The position numbers and the translations under genes were made by a program. From Areca catechu (Eukaryota > Streptophyta > Magnoliopsida > Arecales > Arecaceae), in assembly GCA_021397845.1 (NCBI GenBank), contig CM038046.1, positions 6,491,001 to 6,555,000 on the forward strand: a DNA stretch of 64,000 nucleotides. Reading direction: 5' to 3'. Below the pieces are notes generated by a model. It made no database searches and was not told the DNA's origin. It saw only the letters and a list, made by a program, of their open reading frames with translations. Within the stretch, counting starts at the first letter, position 1. Every line of letters starts with the position of its first letter. Shown here one piece after another: positions 1 through 10,831 of this stretch.

Positions 1-840
1 CATGCATAGATTTGATCTACGACATGCATTGATGAGTTTGATGCATGTTGAATTTATTTTCAACAATTTTAATTTCTTGTATATCATATTAGATCCTCTT
101 AGTATGGTTTCTTAGATATAATCTAAGTGCTTATAATCTTATTGAAATTAGTTTAATCTGATTTTCTTCTGCTAAAAAATATATGCATAAAATCTTACCC
201 ATTTTTCAATACAATTCATGTCCAAAATGGAGTTCTATATCCTTTCCAACTCGCGTTTGATCCAAGATCAGCTTCTGGTTGCTTGATCCACATCCATTGC
301 ACCACTATCACTGGATCAGCCTAAATCAATTTGGATTGTGCCCTGCACCATCTGATCCTGACCGGTCGTGCGCTATGCCCCATGTAGAAAATGCATGCGA
401 GCCATAGGATCAGAGAAATCTCATCCGTTATAGTCGAATCGGGATGTTTTTCCCAAGCAAAGCATTCAAAAACAGCACATAGGATCAGAGAAATCTCATC
501 CGTTATAGTCTCCCACAAAAGGTATCACAGCATTGGAGAAAGAGAGCATAAGACACCAACAGCATTGACATGAGAGCATCATCCATTCTCATCTATAGTG
601 GAAACACAAGTCTTCTAATCTTCCAAATTCGCTCTCGCAACTTTCCAAAATTGAGGAGAGGATTATGATCAAGAAGAATGGACCGGATGTTAACATGACT
701 AACAACCGAGAAAAAAGTGGAGTAAGATGATGAGGAACTTCTATTCAAGAAGATTCAATTGTTTCATTCTTTCTAGCAGCACCAAAGTAAAGCAACAACC
801 AACAACATGAGCCCAGCAAAAAGAGTATTCTTTGAAAAAA
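1..840. other. AT-rich spacer, no gene recognised
   Basis: I see no open reading frame with recognisable family features here. The only structure is a short direct repeat, listed separately. The right edge runs into the 3' part of a decayed LINE, whose exact end I cannot place because no poly(A)/poly(T) tail is visible. Confidence 0.5.
403..510. repeat. Two 33-bp direct repeats, 75 bp apart
   Basis: An identical 33-base segment containing 'ggatcagagaaatctcatcc' occurs at 403-435 and again at 478-510. The 42 bp between copies are unrelated. No flanking features tie it to a known element, so it is reported only as a local duplication. Confidence 0.8.
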
Positions 841-3800
841 ATGCTAGAAACCATTATATGCAATGGTCCTTGACGGTACCATTTGAAAGGCATGGAATAT
901 TCAAATGTAAGTAAAAGTTACTCCTCAACTCAGAGGTGATCCGACAAGTAAGAAAGAGGTGGTTGATTGATTCAAAAGGATCATTGCAAAAGGGGCAACC
1001 ACCAAGGAACTTGCCCATTATTTTAGGAATATTTTTCATGGTATTTAGCTTGACCAAACGAGCCATCCAAAGAAAGCACTTACTTTCAGAGGAACCTTGA
1101 GTTTCCAAACAATGGGAGCAGGTTTCCATTTACAATCTCTAGAAGTGAGAAAACCATATAGTGATACTACAAAGAATAAACCAGATGCAGAAGGGGATCA
1201 TCATATATCATCCGCTAGATTTGGATCTTTATAGAAACCATCAAGGAGGTTGGATAAGTGCTGCCACTTTGACAAAATCTCAAGCGAGAGAGTTTCCATG
1301 CCGAAAGTTCCAAGAACTGGTTCTTTGATTAAAGAACAAATCAACAACTTCTGATTTGATTCTGGAGGCCCGATAGAGGTTAGGAAATAAGTCTCTCAAT
1401 GGTAGATTCATGAGCCATTTGTGTTTCCAAAAGAGAACATTCAATCAATTTCCAACAGTGAAGAAGGATCTATTCCAAAATGGTTGCAAGGAGGAAAAGA
1501 TGCCTTTTAAATATGGTAGAACATTTTCTCCTAGGCTTCTTGCAACAGTATGTCTATACCTCTTGCAATAGAAGGTAGAATGTAGCCTCTTTCAAGAAGG
1601 CTAATCCTTGTTGAGGTATCTCTAGCCCCATTTAGCTAGCAAGGAGGTGTTGCATTCTTTCAAATTTTTAATACATAGGCTACCTTCAGCTTTGAACAAG
1701 CAAGCCTTTTTTCGATTGACTCTGCCATGCAAATCATTGACCTTATTTACACCATTCCAAAGAAAAGCCCGCCGAATGCAATCAATTCTTGTCACTATCC
1801 ATGAAGGCAGTTTGAAGAGGGACATGCAGAAAACCAGCATAGCTGAGAGAATAGTGTTGATAAGGATGAGCCTATCTCTAAAAGAGAGGAATTTACCTTT
1901 CCAACCAGCTAACCTGGCTTCTATCTTTTGATTAAGAGGTAGCCAATTAGCCTTCTTAAGCTTACAAGCATTCAGAGGGACCTACATATTTAATAGGCAG
2001 GGAAGAAAGAGGATGATTAAGCCGCAACACACACTTTTATAAGAGTGGTTCATCACACTACAGAAAAATAGGACATAGATGGCCTTTTTTTTTCCCGATG
2101 CTAAGGTGAAGCATCAGGAGGTGGCACAAGGCCACCGATGCTTTTAAAATGCATCATCAAGTAATGATATCTTTAAAAAGCATCAGCATCGGATAATGAT
2201 GCCTTTAAAAAGTCCAACAATACTTTAAAGCATCATCGGACCGTGGGTTCTCTGAATAACGATCCATTTAAAAAGTCCAATGACACTTTAAAGCATCGTT
2301 AGATTTCTTTTCCTAGTTCTCTGAATTCTTTTTCTTATTCTTTGAAAAGTCAGATGAAACTTTAAAGCATCGTCCGACTTCTTTTCCAGCTTCCATTCTC
2401 CCCCGTCCCCAAATTTTCATTTTCATGCTTCCTTCCATCCCCAAATTTTTTTTCCTGGTTTTTTCTCCCCCCATCCCCAAGTTTTTCCACCCACCAATGA
2501 TGCTGAACCCAGCAACCAGGTGGTCCTCATCGAGCACGTTGAGCCGCTTGATGTTGGTGCTCGCTGGGAGGATGGGAGCGATCGGTCGAGGGACAGAGAT
2601 AGACAGGGGAGCTATGAGTTTCAGTCCTTCGGCACCAACACCACCTCCACTTCATCCAGCTATAGCCCCTCTTTCATTTCGACTCGGGAAGTGGAGAGGT
2701 GATGGAGAGTGCGATTTCCCAACCATCAACTCCTTCTGCTATGGTGAAGAGCTCCAATTTTTCCACTCCGAAAGGGCTCTAAACTACAATTCACAATCTC
2801 TTCATTTGATTATTATTATTATTAGTATGTCATCTATTGATTTTCTGGTATGTGGTATGGGTTGGAGCACAGCCAATGATAGCACACTCCTAGAAGACAT
2901 GGAAGCTGACCTCCGGCAAGCCAATGCATGCTAAGAGCGGCTACTGGCAGCCCAAGCATAATGGCTCTATCGAAGTCATAATTGCCGAAAGCACTGATCT
3001 TGTGAAGGTCCAGATATTCTCTTCTTCCTCTTCTATCCTCGCTTTTTAATAAATTCATCTTAATTGGTAATCTTCTCCTATTTTTACTATGTAAAAGGGT
3101 TCATTCATTTATGGCATGATGTTTGGGTTATGAAGTAATATTCTTACCGAGTTAATTCGCCTCGCATGATTTTTTTCCCCAAATTGTTCCAAGATCAGTA
3201 CTAGATTCGTCGTCCTCATTGACATTCCATCCCAGACTACTGCTGTCGATAACTTGGCCAAACTCGTTGGCGGTAAGGAGAAACCTGTATTTATTTAAAA
3301 AAAAAAAATAAGTTCGTCGATACTTTAAAGTGTCAGTGCAACTTGGATCAATACCGATGCTTTAAAGTATTGATAAAATTTTACCTAACGATGCTCTTTA
3401 AAAGTATCAAAAGAATTTCTCTCTACTTTTATATAGTTGATGCTTTGCCAACATTTTGTAAATTATCGGGATGGTTTTTGGTGATGTTAATTAACGTCGG
3501 GATAAGCTTTTTTTTAGCATCACATTTTTCTCCCTTTCCTATAATGTTAAAAGCAATGGGCAAAACAAAACTTTTTTGAAAATTAATGGAAAGGCCAAAA
3601 TCATTTCAAAACCATAGAGAATGATTTTTAAAGAAAAGATGCAATTCCTATAAGCTTTGAAAAAAATGATAGTATCATCAGTATACTATAGTATTTTTTA
3701 GCCACCCACTAGCTTTGGATCTCCCAGGCCATGAAATAAATCCAAAGAAGTGGCCCTATTAAGCAACCTGGCCAAGGTGTCAGTAGCTAGAATAAAGAGA

Positions 3801-4330
3801 TAAGGTGATAGTGGATCAGCTTGCCTAATGTCTTGTTTGCAACGAATCCATCATTCCACATCACCATTAACGCACATTGTAACTTTGGAAGAGAACAGAG
3901 TATTTTCTAACCAACTCAACTAAAGGGTAGGAAAAGCTTTATGCTTCAGAAGACGAATGAGGTAGCGAAGGTTAAACTTGTAAGAAGCCTTAGAAAAGTC
4001 AAGCTTAATTCCATAATATTCCTTCATGAGCAAGTTTTTGTGAGATATGGAGCGTTTCAGTGGCATAGAAAAAGTTGTCAAAGATAGTCCTTTATTTGAT
4101 ATAAGTAGTTTGCACAAAGTTAATTATAAGAGAGCTTAAGAAAGCCTTGGAGCAAGAACTTTGGCAATGATTTTCAAGCAATTATGAATCAAACTTAGAA
4201 AATCAATGGGACAATTTGCATCTAATTCATTTTTTGGAATAAGTGCCAAGATAGAGTAGTTGAGCCTTGCAGGATTCATATTACTAGTATGCAACTCATT
4301 GAGCATGGGGCCGCCTCCCCACGAGATCAA
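841..4330 (-). mobile_element. Decayed LINE (non-LTR retrotransposon) with RT and zf-RVT remnants, split by an insertion
   Basis: Read on the minus strand, fragments appear in the usual plant LINE order. Near 4310-4140 there is the RT N-terminal stretch resembling N-x-S-x-L-A-L-I-P-K and 'KIIAKVLAPRLS'. At 4030-3920 is the 'KLDFSKA' region. At 3860-3760 is 'QADPLSPYLFILATDTLARL', and near 3671-3686 the catalytic Y-T-D-D box. The segment 'GLSINFQKS' follows near 3580. After the insertion at 2055-3546 the frame resumes with 'KLKKANWLPLNQKIEARLAG' (about 1950-1900), 'LFKLPSW' and 'IRRAFLWNG' (about 1800-1740). A zf-RVT-like C-terminal zinc region with CPFC and HLFLTC lies at about 1080-930. Stops and frameshifts break it throughout, so it is not functional. 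The 5' end stops abruptly near 4330, as expected of a 5'-truncated copy. Confidence 0.8.
2055..3546. mobile_element. Non-autonomous CACTA-type element inserted in the LINE
   Basis: The left end begins CACTACAGAAAAATAGG at 2055. The right end read on the opposite strand begins CATTATAGGAAAGG at 3546, a decayed version of the same terminus. Many subterminal units of the type gatgctttaaagcatc lie just inside both ends (2100-2390 and 3310-3500), as in En/Spm-like elements. The LINE reading resumes on either side of it. Flanking trinucleotides are tca and tta, a possible 3-bp target duplication with one change. The interior has an open frame at 2425-2934 of no recognised family. The larger CACTA at 15471-48212 shares the subterminal theme. 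Confidence 0.65.
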
Positions 4331-4479
4331 TGCTTATAAGTGTGAGGGGAATGCCACTTGTTACGGTAGTAAAAAATGTTCATTCGATCCTGACACAGTA
4401 TTTTCATTAGCGGTCGATGTAGTCACATGCTTTCACGGTCTCCCATCCAAAGAAGACGGTGGGTCCGCTTGTTCTATGA

Positions 4480-4571
4480 GAAGATTGGCCAGGTCGGTAC
4501 CTCGGCCCCCACCTTGGCCATGTACTTCTCTACCTCGGCCATGTACTTCTCCACCTCGGCCCCCGTCTCGG
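4480..4571. repeat. Minisatellite of ctcggccatgtacttctcca-type units (left part)
   Basis: Units of about 27 bp built on 'ctcggccatgtacttctcca' follow one another here. The same array resumes at 6501 after the solo LTR, so the two parts were continuous before that insertion. Confidence 0.75.
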
Positions 4572-6500
4572 TGTCATACTCCGAATCCAACACCGAAATA
4601 GGCTACGCAACCGACCGCACAAATCCTAGGTTTTACTCTAGAGATCATGCAAGGCCCAGGTACACAAGTCACTTTCCCCAAAAAAACTTTATTCGTCACC
4701 AAGCCCGAATATCTGCATAACTCTGTGAAAGAAGAAAGTAGGGTTATGAGCTCTACAGCTCAGTAAGTTTTCCATATGATCACACCAGTAATAATACAAT
4801 ACTAGAAATATAAAGAACATACTAGTATACCATATTATGTAAGCAAATATCTTAAATATCATGTACGACAAAATCATGAAAAACCATATTTTCTTTAGAG
4901 TTTCCATTAATCTCTCTTTATCTTTAGGGTTCTGGACTAACCACGGTCATGCTCCAATCCATGACTGGTAATCTCATAATCGACCATTTGCTATCCGCAG
5001 TGGCCAAACTAGCTCATGTACAAGCCCATTAATTGACCTTTTATTCATGATCAGGCTAGTCTCATCGACCATTCCTCATGGTCTGGCTAGTTTCACAATC
5101 GACCATTCCTCATGGTTAAGCTAGCTCACGTACAAAGCCCGTGGCTCAGGCTACCTTAGAACTCCACGATCCCATGGCATGGCTAGTCCAAACACCGTAC
5201 TCTCTTTGTTATCACTTTATCAAATCAGGTCGTACTGTCAAATCACGTCATCTCAAACTTCTCAATGACCGGCATCACGGTCCAAATCATCAAAAAAAAA
5301 CTTTATTGAATAAAAATGATACATGGGAACATAATTAATAATCTCAACACATTATCCATCTCGATAAATCAAAATATACAATGCAAAACAAATATGCATG
5401 CCAATGCTCATATGCATGGATCAAATCATGCCATGTAAAACAATGTATAGAACTGGTGATCATGTCCAGAATCCTTACCTCCTAGAGCTAATCGAAAATA
5501 TCCGGTATCAATCTGTACCCAAAGCTCGCTCAACACCTTCATGCTCGGAAGGTTGTCCCCTACAGGTACAATAACATTTTTTTAATCAATAATCCTAGGA
5601 TAATTATAAATCCAAATCCTTTTACCCAAATTCCTTCTACGATTCACCCGTAAATCTTAATCTCATAAATTTCCAGAATAAGACTTTTCGATCCCCTCTT
5701 TCCAATATATATATATATATTTTTTTTTTTTTTCTCTCCTCATCTTCCTCATATTCTCTCTCTTCTTTCTCTTCATATTTTCTCTCCTCATATTCTCTCT
5801 CCTCATTTTTTTCTTTTTTTTTCCTTTTTCTCTTTTTTTTTCATGAATCGAAACAAAACTTCTCTTTTCTTTTCTCTTTTCTTTCTTTCTTTCTCTCTTC
5901 CTTCTCTTCTCTTCTTCCCGAACCCCCCTACTGCTCCTCATCTCGACCGAACCGGCCTTCCACATGGTTGCCGGCGGCGGCCATAGGAGGAGGTTGCCGG
6001 GAAGGGCTCGGTGGACCAGAACGAACGGCGGTGCGGCCTCCGACAAGGTACGGTCCAAACCAAACAAAACCAATCTAAAACCCCATTAATCTATCCAAAA
6101 AAAATCATTATATATGGAAAATAACTCATCGATCTTGCAAGGCTTTCGGGCACTCATCAGAGAGAGAGGAGATGCATGGAAGGAGGCTCGATTTGGCAGC
6201 AGAATGGGGGATTTAAGGGAAGCCCACCGATGTCTCTGTGTCATTTAAGGAAGGGAGACCACGTCAACCGAAGTCCCAGTCCAACCCAATCACGATGCTG
6301 GTGGAGTCACTCTCCTCCATGGCTCTCTCCCGACTCCTCCAGCGAGTTCCCTGGCCGGATAAGGGAAGAAAATCCTTCCCCTGTTCCGACTCCATCCCCT
6401 CTTCGTTTCATTCATTCTTTTTTTTTTCGTGACCTGGGTCGAAGCCGGCTGGGCCTGCCGACTTCGGCCCAAAAAGCCTAGTTAAAATATGGGTTTCACA
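4572..6500 (-). mobile_element. Solo LTR of an LTR retrotransposon, with CTCGG target duplication
   Basis: The segment begins TGTCATACTCC and ends GGGTTTCACA. It is flanked on both sides by ctcgg (4567-4571 and 6501-6505), a perfect 5-bp target duplication. Its sequence is the reverse complement of the 2-kb LTRs at 56701-58743 and 59868-61924: shared blocks include 'ggttttactctagagatcat' near 4630, the pyrimidine-rich tract at about 5720-5930 (purine-rich in the other orientation), and the 'cgacttcggccc' end near 6460. No internal region or second LTR adjoins it, so it is a solo LTR, which normally forms by recombination between the two LTRs of one element. Confidence 0.88.
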
Positions 6501-6680
6501 CTCGGCAACGTCCTTCTCCACCTTGGCCATGTACTTCTCCACCTCAGCCCCCGCCTCGGCAACGTCCTTCTCCACCTCGACCATGTACTTCTCCACCTCG
6601 GCCATGTACTTCCCCAACTCGATCATGCACCTTAATACCTTAATCCCAGCTCGGCCATGCACCTCAGTACCTCGGCCTCA
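6501..6680. repeat. Minisatellite of ctcggccatgtacttctcca-type units (right part)
   Basis: The array continues from 4571 with alternating 'ccatgtacttctccacctc' and 'cggcaacgtccttctccac' modules, ending in degenerate 'ctcggccatgcacctcag' units near 6670. Confidence 0.75.
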
Positions 6681-8399
6681 CTTCGATCAAGTGCGAAGTC
6701 CAGTCTCATAGCAGTCCAATTCATCTCGGCACCTCGGTCCGTGCCGGTCCAGCTCGGCACGCCCGCGCGAAATACTTCCGCCCGCATGCTCCCATCCCGA
6801 ATGGTGCCCTCCACTCGCGTGGGGTCCAGCTCCAATGCCAGTCTCCCGCTCGCGACATGCCAGGTTCAAGCCTGCGGCATGTCCTTCCACCCATCTCAGC
6901 TCCGGCCTGCGCCGGTCCAGCGCGCCCGCATGCCCAATCCGGCACGTGCGGCCACCCCAGCTCAGCCTGCTCCGGTGCATGGTCGCCCGAAGGGGTTCGC
7001 ACCTTGGCCTTGCCCATGCCTGGGCACCTCACCCATGCCAGGGCACCGCACCTCTGCGCCCAGTCCGGACGCCCGGTCAAACCCGGCTCCGTTTCCACCC
7101 GCGGTGCACCCAGCTCTAGTCCGGCTCTGCCAGACTCGCCGGCCCAGTCCGGCTCGCCTCCACCCACGTGGAGTCCGGCTCAGTCTTCTCCGGCTCTGCC
7201 CGAAGCTCTGCGCCCCCGGTCCAACACCTAGGTAAGACCGTGCCAAGTCCGATGGACGCCTGCTCCACCGGTGCTCCTCTGCCCGGTCGGCTCCGCCTGC
7301 ACCAGCGCCACAGGTCCGGTAAGCCCGGCGCATGAACCGTTTCTCCACCTCTGCACCAGTTCGTTATGATCGCACGAGCGACTCCAGCCCTATGCCAGCC
7401 CGGCGCTACCGCGCCTTCGTCCGGTCCCGAGTCCGCCCACGGGAGGCCTCCGCCCGCTCCGGCGACTCCCAGTTCGGCACGGCCACCTCCGGCTGCGCCC
7501 GCACGGAGTCCCGCTCACAACTCCGAAGCGGAGCTCTCCGGCTCCAGTCCGGCACCTCATGCACGGCAAGCCCGTGCCAGGCTCATCCTAGCGGCATGCC
7601 CGCACCAGTCCACCTCGGCTCCGCCCGCTTCTCTATCAAGTCCGAGGTGCCAGGCTCCATCCGGCGTGCCTCCATCCGGTCTGCTCCTCCGACGTGGCAC
7701 GGCTCTGCTCCGATCAGCGCCAAGACCAGTGCCTCGCCCTCTCACCCGCGCCCGAGCACGACCCCGCGCGCTCCACCTCCCAGGTCAGCCCGCAGGGTTG
7801 CACATCGGCTCCGCCCGCTCCGCCGCCCAGGTCCGCTCGCTCTGGTCAGCTCCGCTCGTGTGGAGGCCGGATCCAACCCCAGCGCCAGCTCCGTGAACGC
7901 CCAGTGCCCTTCTCCAATGGAGTTCCGCGCGTCCAAATCCACCCACATAGAGTGGTAAACGTGTCTCGGTCCGCGCGCCTAAGGAGACTGCTGCCATGCA
8001 CCCCGATCCGTGTGTGTGAGATCCTCACGCCGCGCATCTTGGACCGTGTGCAAGGAGGGCCTTCACCTGTATCATCTCGATTCGTATGCCACGATCCATC
8101 TAACACTATCTCAGGTATATTTTTCAAAGTGCATGTACGATGGCAGTCTGACATATAAAATTACTGTTTCTAATGCGCCTCGTACAAGATAAGCTATATT
8201 AAAACTCCTAGGATACAGTTTATACCAATCGAAAAGGAATGATGTAGTTTTTGAGGGGACTAGCTTCTCAACGAGGCTTAATTTGGAGAGAACTAGGATT
8301 TAGGATTTGAAGTACATACACCAGTCATCTACAGAGGTGATAGTGATAGCTTAGAAAATATGGGATTCCTTTTCTTCTAATTCAGCAGCCTAATTGGTT
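6681..8399. other. GC-rich block of unknown origin, no supported gene
   Basis: About 6681-8060 is strongly GC-rich and dominated by degenerate gctccgcccg/ccggtcc motifs. Long open frames occur in nearly all six frames, as expected where stop codons are rare, and none shows a recognisable domain. From about 8100 composition returns to the AT-rich background. It may be decayed LTR or tandem-repeat DNA, but I cannot assign it. Confidence 0.5.
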
Positions 8400-8957
8400 T
8401 ATATCTCCTGGGAGCCCTTACCTTCAAGTTTTTTCAAAATCAATTTTGATGGCAGTGTCTTGGTGGTGGCAGCACCGGTAGTATAGCGTTTGTTATTCGG
8501 GCCCTGACTCTTCTTTGGTGGTGGCACAGGGATGTCATATTTTGGACTCCTTTGTTCATGGGATAGAGTTAAGAGTGATTTGGTCACGGCATATCCATGA
8601 TAGAGTTAAGAGTGATTTGGTCACGGCATATCCATGCAACTTGAGTTCTTGGTGCTGCTCGATTGGTCTTGGAAGGGGATTCTTCGATAGCCAATAGATG
8701 GCTTTGATGATGGGCAATGGACAATTCTACTCACCCCCTCCTTCGCAACATATGGTGGATGACCGGTGAGTGTACCTCTCTAGAAGTCCATCATGTTTAT
8801 TAAAAGGCTAATTGGTAGCAGATTGGATGGCTTCTTATATCCTGTAGAGATTTTATAGACGGCTTGTGGGATATTCTTTTTCTAATTTTTGTAGATGTAT
8901 CAATACCTGGTAGATATGATCTTTCTAAATTACCAACAAACAAACAAAAAAAAAAAT
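8400..8957 (+). mobile_element. LINE 3' fragment with RNase H remnant and poly(A)
   Basis: On the plus strand 'FKINFDGSV' near 8426-8456 is the start of the RNase H domain found at the C-terminus of many plant LINEs. A following 'VVAQGCHI..F' and 'ELRVIW' segment fits the same domain. The fragment ends in an A-rich tail (about 8935-8956). Stops and a small tandem duplication break the frame, and the rest of the LINE is missing, so it is a 5'-truncated dead copy. Confidence 0.7.
8563..8636. repeat. 37-bp tandem duplication
   Basis: A 37-base unit that begins atagagttaagagtgatttg occurs at 8563-8599 and is repeated exactly at 8600-8636. It lies inside the RNase H remnant of the LINE fragment and adds to its disruption. 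Confidence 0.9.
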
Positions 8958-9263
8958 CAAAAGGTCGATAGAAACAAGATTCCAAAAATATTTGTAGAGA
9001 CACAGAAAAACCATCCGGCGAGGACTTTTATCATCCTCAGCTAAAAACAGCAGTTTTGATCTCGTCCAATTAGAAAGGGGCAGCAAGCAATTTCAAGTCC
9101 AATGAAAGAGGAGGAAAACTTGTATGCAAATAAATAACTCAGTCCATTTGAATAGGATACGATAATTGGAAAATGCTACCTTGAATATAAACTTTTCTAC
9201 ATTAGTTCACATGTTCATGGAAGAAATTTGCAGGGCGAAAAAGAAATCTTATGTACAATTTCA
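8958..9263. other. Spacer / probable 3' UTR of the TRM-like gene
   Basis: AT-rich sequence between the LINE poly(A) tail and the stop codon of the minus-strand TRM-like gene. It probably includes that gene's 3' untranslated region; no other feature is visible. Confidence 0.4.
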
Positions 9264-10609
9264 TTACGTAATATAGTTAGGTAATTCGCATACTGCCTCG
9301 TAGAGAAGTAGATCGAGTATCTCCAGCCCAAGGTCAGCTGCAATATCTCCAAAATGTTCTGGCCTCGAAGTTTCCTCTGAAATCCACGTGGAATTCTCTT
9401 GATCCTCCTCCGCTAGCCTGCAAATCTTTCCCAAAACGTCTGAAAAATCTAGACAAGCTTGTCCTTGATTCCTCGGTCCGTTGCTTTCCTTATCAAGAGG
9501 CCTGATTCCTCCATCTCTGGAGAATGTAACAATGCCAATGCTTGGAGTTGAACGGCTGACATTCTCAAAGTTCGGTGGCAGCTTCCTTCTCGAGCTCTGC
9601 TGTATTGGTTGCTTCTGTTCTTCTGCATCATATAAAGATTCGAGCCACAATTAATAAAAAAACTACACTTCAGAAACTATATTTTACTATGCAATATAGT
9701 ACCAGTAGATGGAGGATTGGTGTCGATGCAGTAGTAGTCATCGATGTAAGAGAGATCCAAAACCGAAACAGGGCTGGAATTTTGGGAGCTGCACTCCAGA
9801 TCCACTTTCCCTCGAGCATTTTGTAGCTTCTTTTTTACAACACCGGACCTGTCTAGCATAATTGGCATTTCTCTGTGCTTTATGGGCTTAATGGAATCCG
9901 CAGCTTTGGTACCTTGACAGCCTTTTCTACGAACATCCTTCTTTCGAGAACGACGGACTGCAGAGTCCTTAACTTCACCATGTTTCCTCTCAGGCACATT
10001 CTCCTTGTGACAGTGCTGCTGCTCAAAACTCTTGCTTTTATTCTTCTTTTCTCTGATTCTTATCTCCGTTCTTCTCTCCTTTTCCACTCTGGTCTTGTGC
10101 TCCCTCTTTTTTCTCTCCTTCACTTCTCTTAAATCCATCCTTCTTCTCATTCCATTGGATGCCATGGCCTCTTCTCCATCATCAGGCGTGAAGCTCGGAA
10201 GCAGGAAATTCTCGCTCTCCTGTCTCAAGTACGTCGGTACTTCTTGAAAAGATCGTGATGTCCTGAACTGTGGGCTATGGCTTCTCTCGGAGAGAAACCC
10301 AGGCCAGCTCTCGAGAGAGTTTGCAGACCGGCTTCTCGCTACCAACTCGGAAGCAGCAGCACATGGATACACCGGCATCGACTCCAGGCCCATCAAGCGC
10401 GCCACGATACCAGGACTCGGCATTATCTTCTTCTCGACCTTCCACTCTTGGCCAAAAGCAGCAGCATCAATCCCATGGCCTTCTTCGCCCTCCCTGCCAT
10501 CGTTGCTGCGGAGGCTCCCGCAAAGAAAGCGGTGCAGAATTCCCGACAGGCAGCCATCGGCAGCGTCGTCATTTGAGGGTAAGTGGAAGGAGCTGGAAGA
10601 GATCTCCAT
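9264..10609 (-). CDS. TRM/LONGIFOLIA-like protein with VARLMGLE motif (2 exons)
   Basis: Exon 1 is 10609-9703, intron 9702-9623 (80 bp, GT-AG), exon 2 9622-9264 ending in TAA; the joined product is 421 aa. An N-terminal 'CLSGILHRFLC' (about 20-30) is followed by 'GIVARLMGLESMP' (about 67-79), the signature of TON1-recruiting-motif (TRM)/LONGIFOLIA-like proteins. A Lys/Arg/Glu-rich, coiled-coil-like basic stretch fills roughly 155-215. 'SPVSVLD' (about 279-285), another conserved TRM motif, lies just before the intron. Exon 2 ends with 'LGLEILDLLLYEAV', like the end of the DUF4378 region. Family members recruit TON1/PP2A to cortical microtubules and affect cell elongation; that role here is inferred. 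I chose the ATG at 10609 because the family's N-terminal motif begins right after it; an in-frame ATG at 10831 would add 74 residues of low-complexity sequence. Confidence 0.82.
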
Positions 10610-10831
10610 GAGGAGAGGAATTTGGAGAAAAGGTGGGGGGACAGGAATGAAGGGTGCGTGGAATTTAACATCAGCTGATGATGCTAAAGAGCGAAAATCT
10701 GGAGCAGAATTTGACTTGGGAAAGAGTCGGATGAGGCAGGGGAGCAAAGAGGGAGAGCGACATGCGAGTCGGTGGAAAGCTAAAGAGCACCGTATTTGAA
10801 CGGAGAAATGGTGGGATGGGGAACTGTTCAT

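Noticed and set aside
5663..6073. 136-codon Lys/Arg/Glu-rich frame
   Set aside because: It lies in the same purine-rich LTR tract (inverted) and is low complexity.
6657..7958. Overlapping long open frames on both strands in the GC-rich block
   Set aside because: Open in almost every frame because stop codons are rare at this composition; no conserved motifs.
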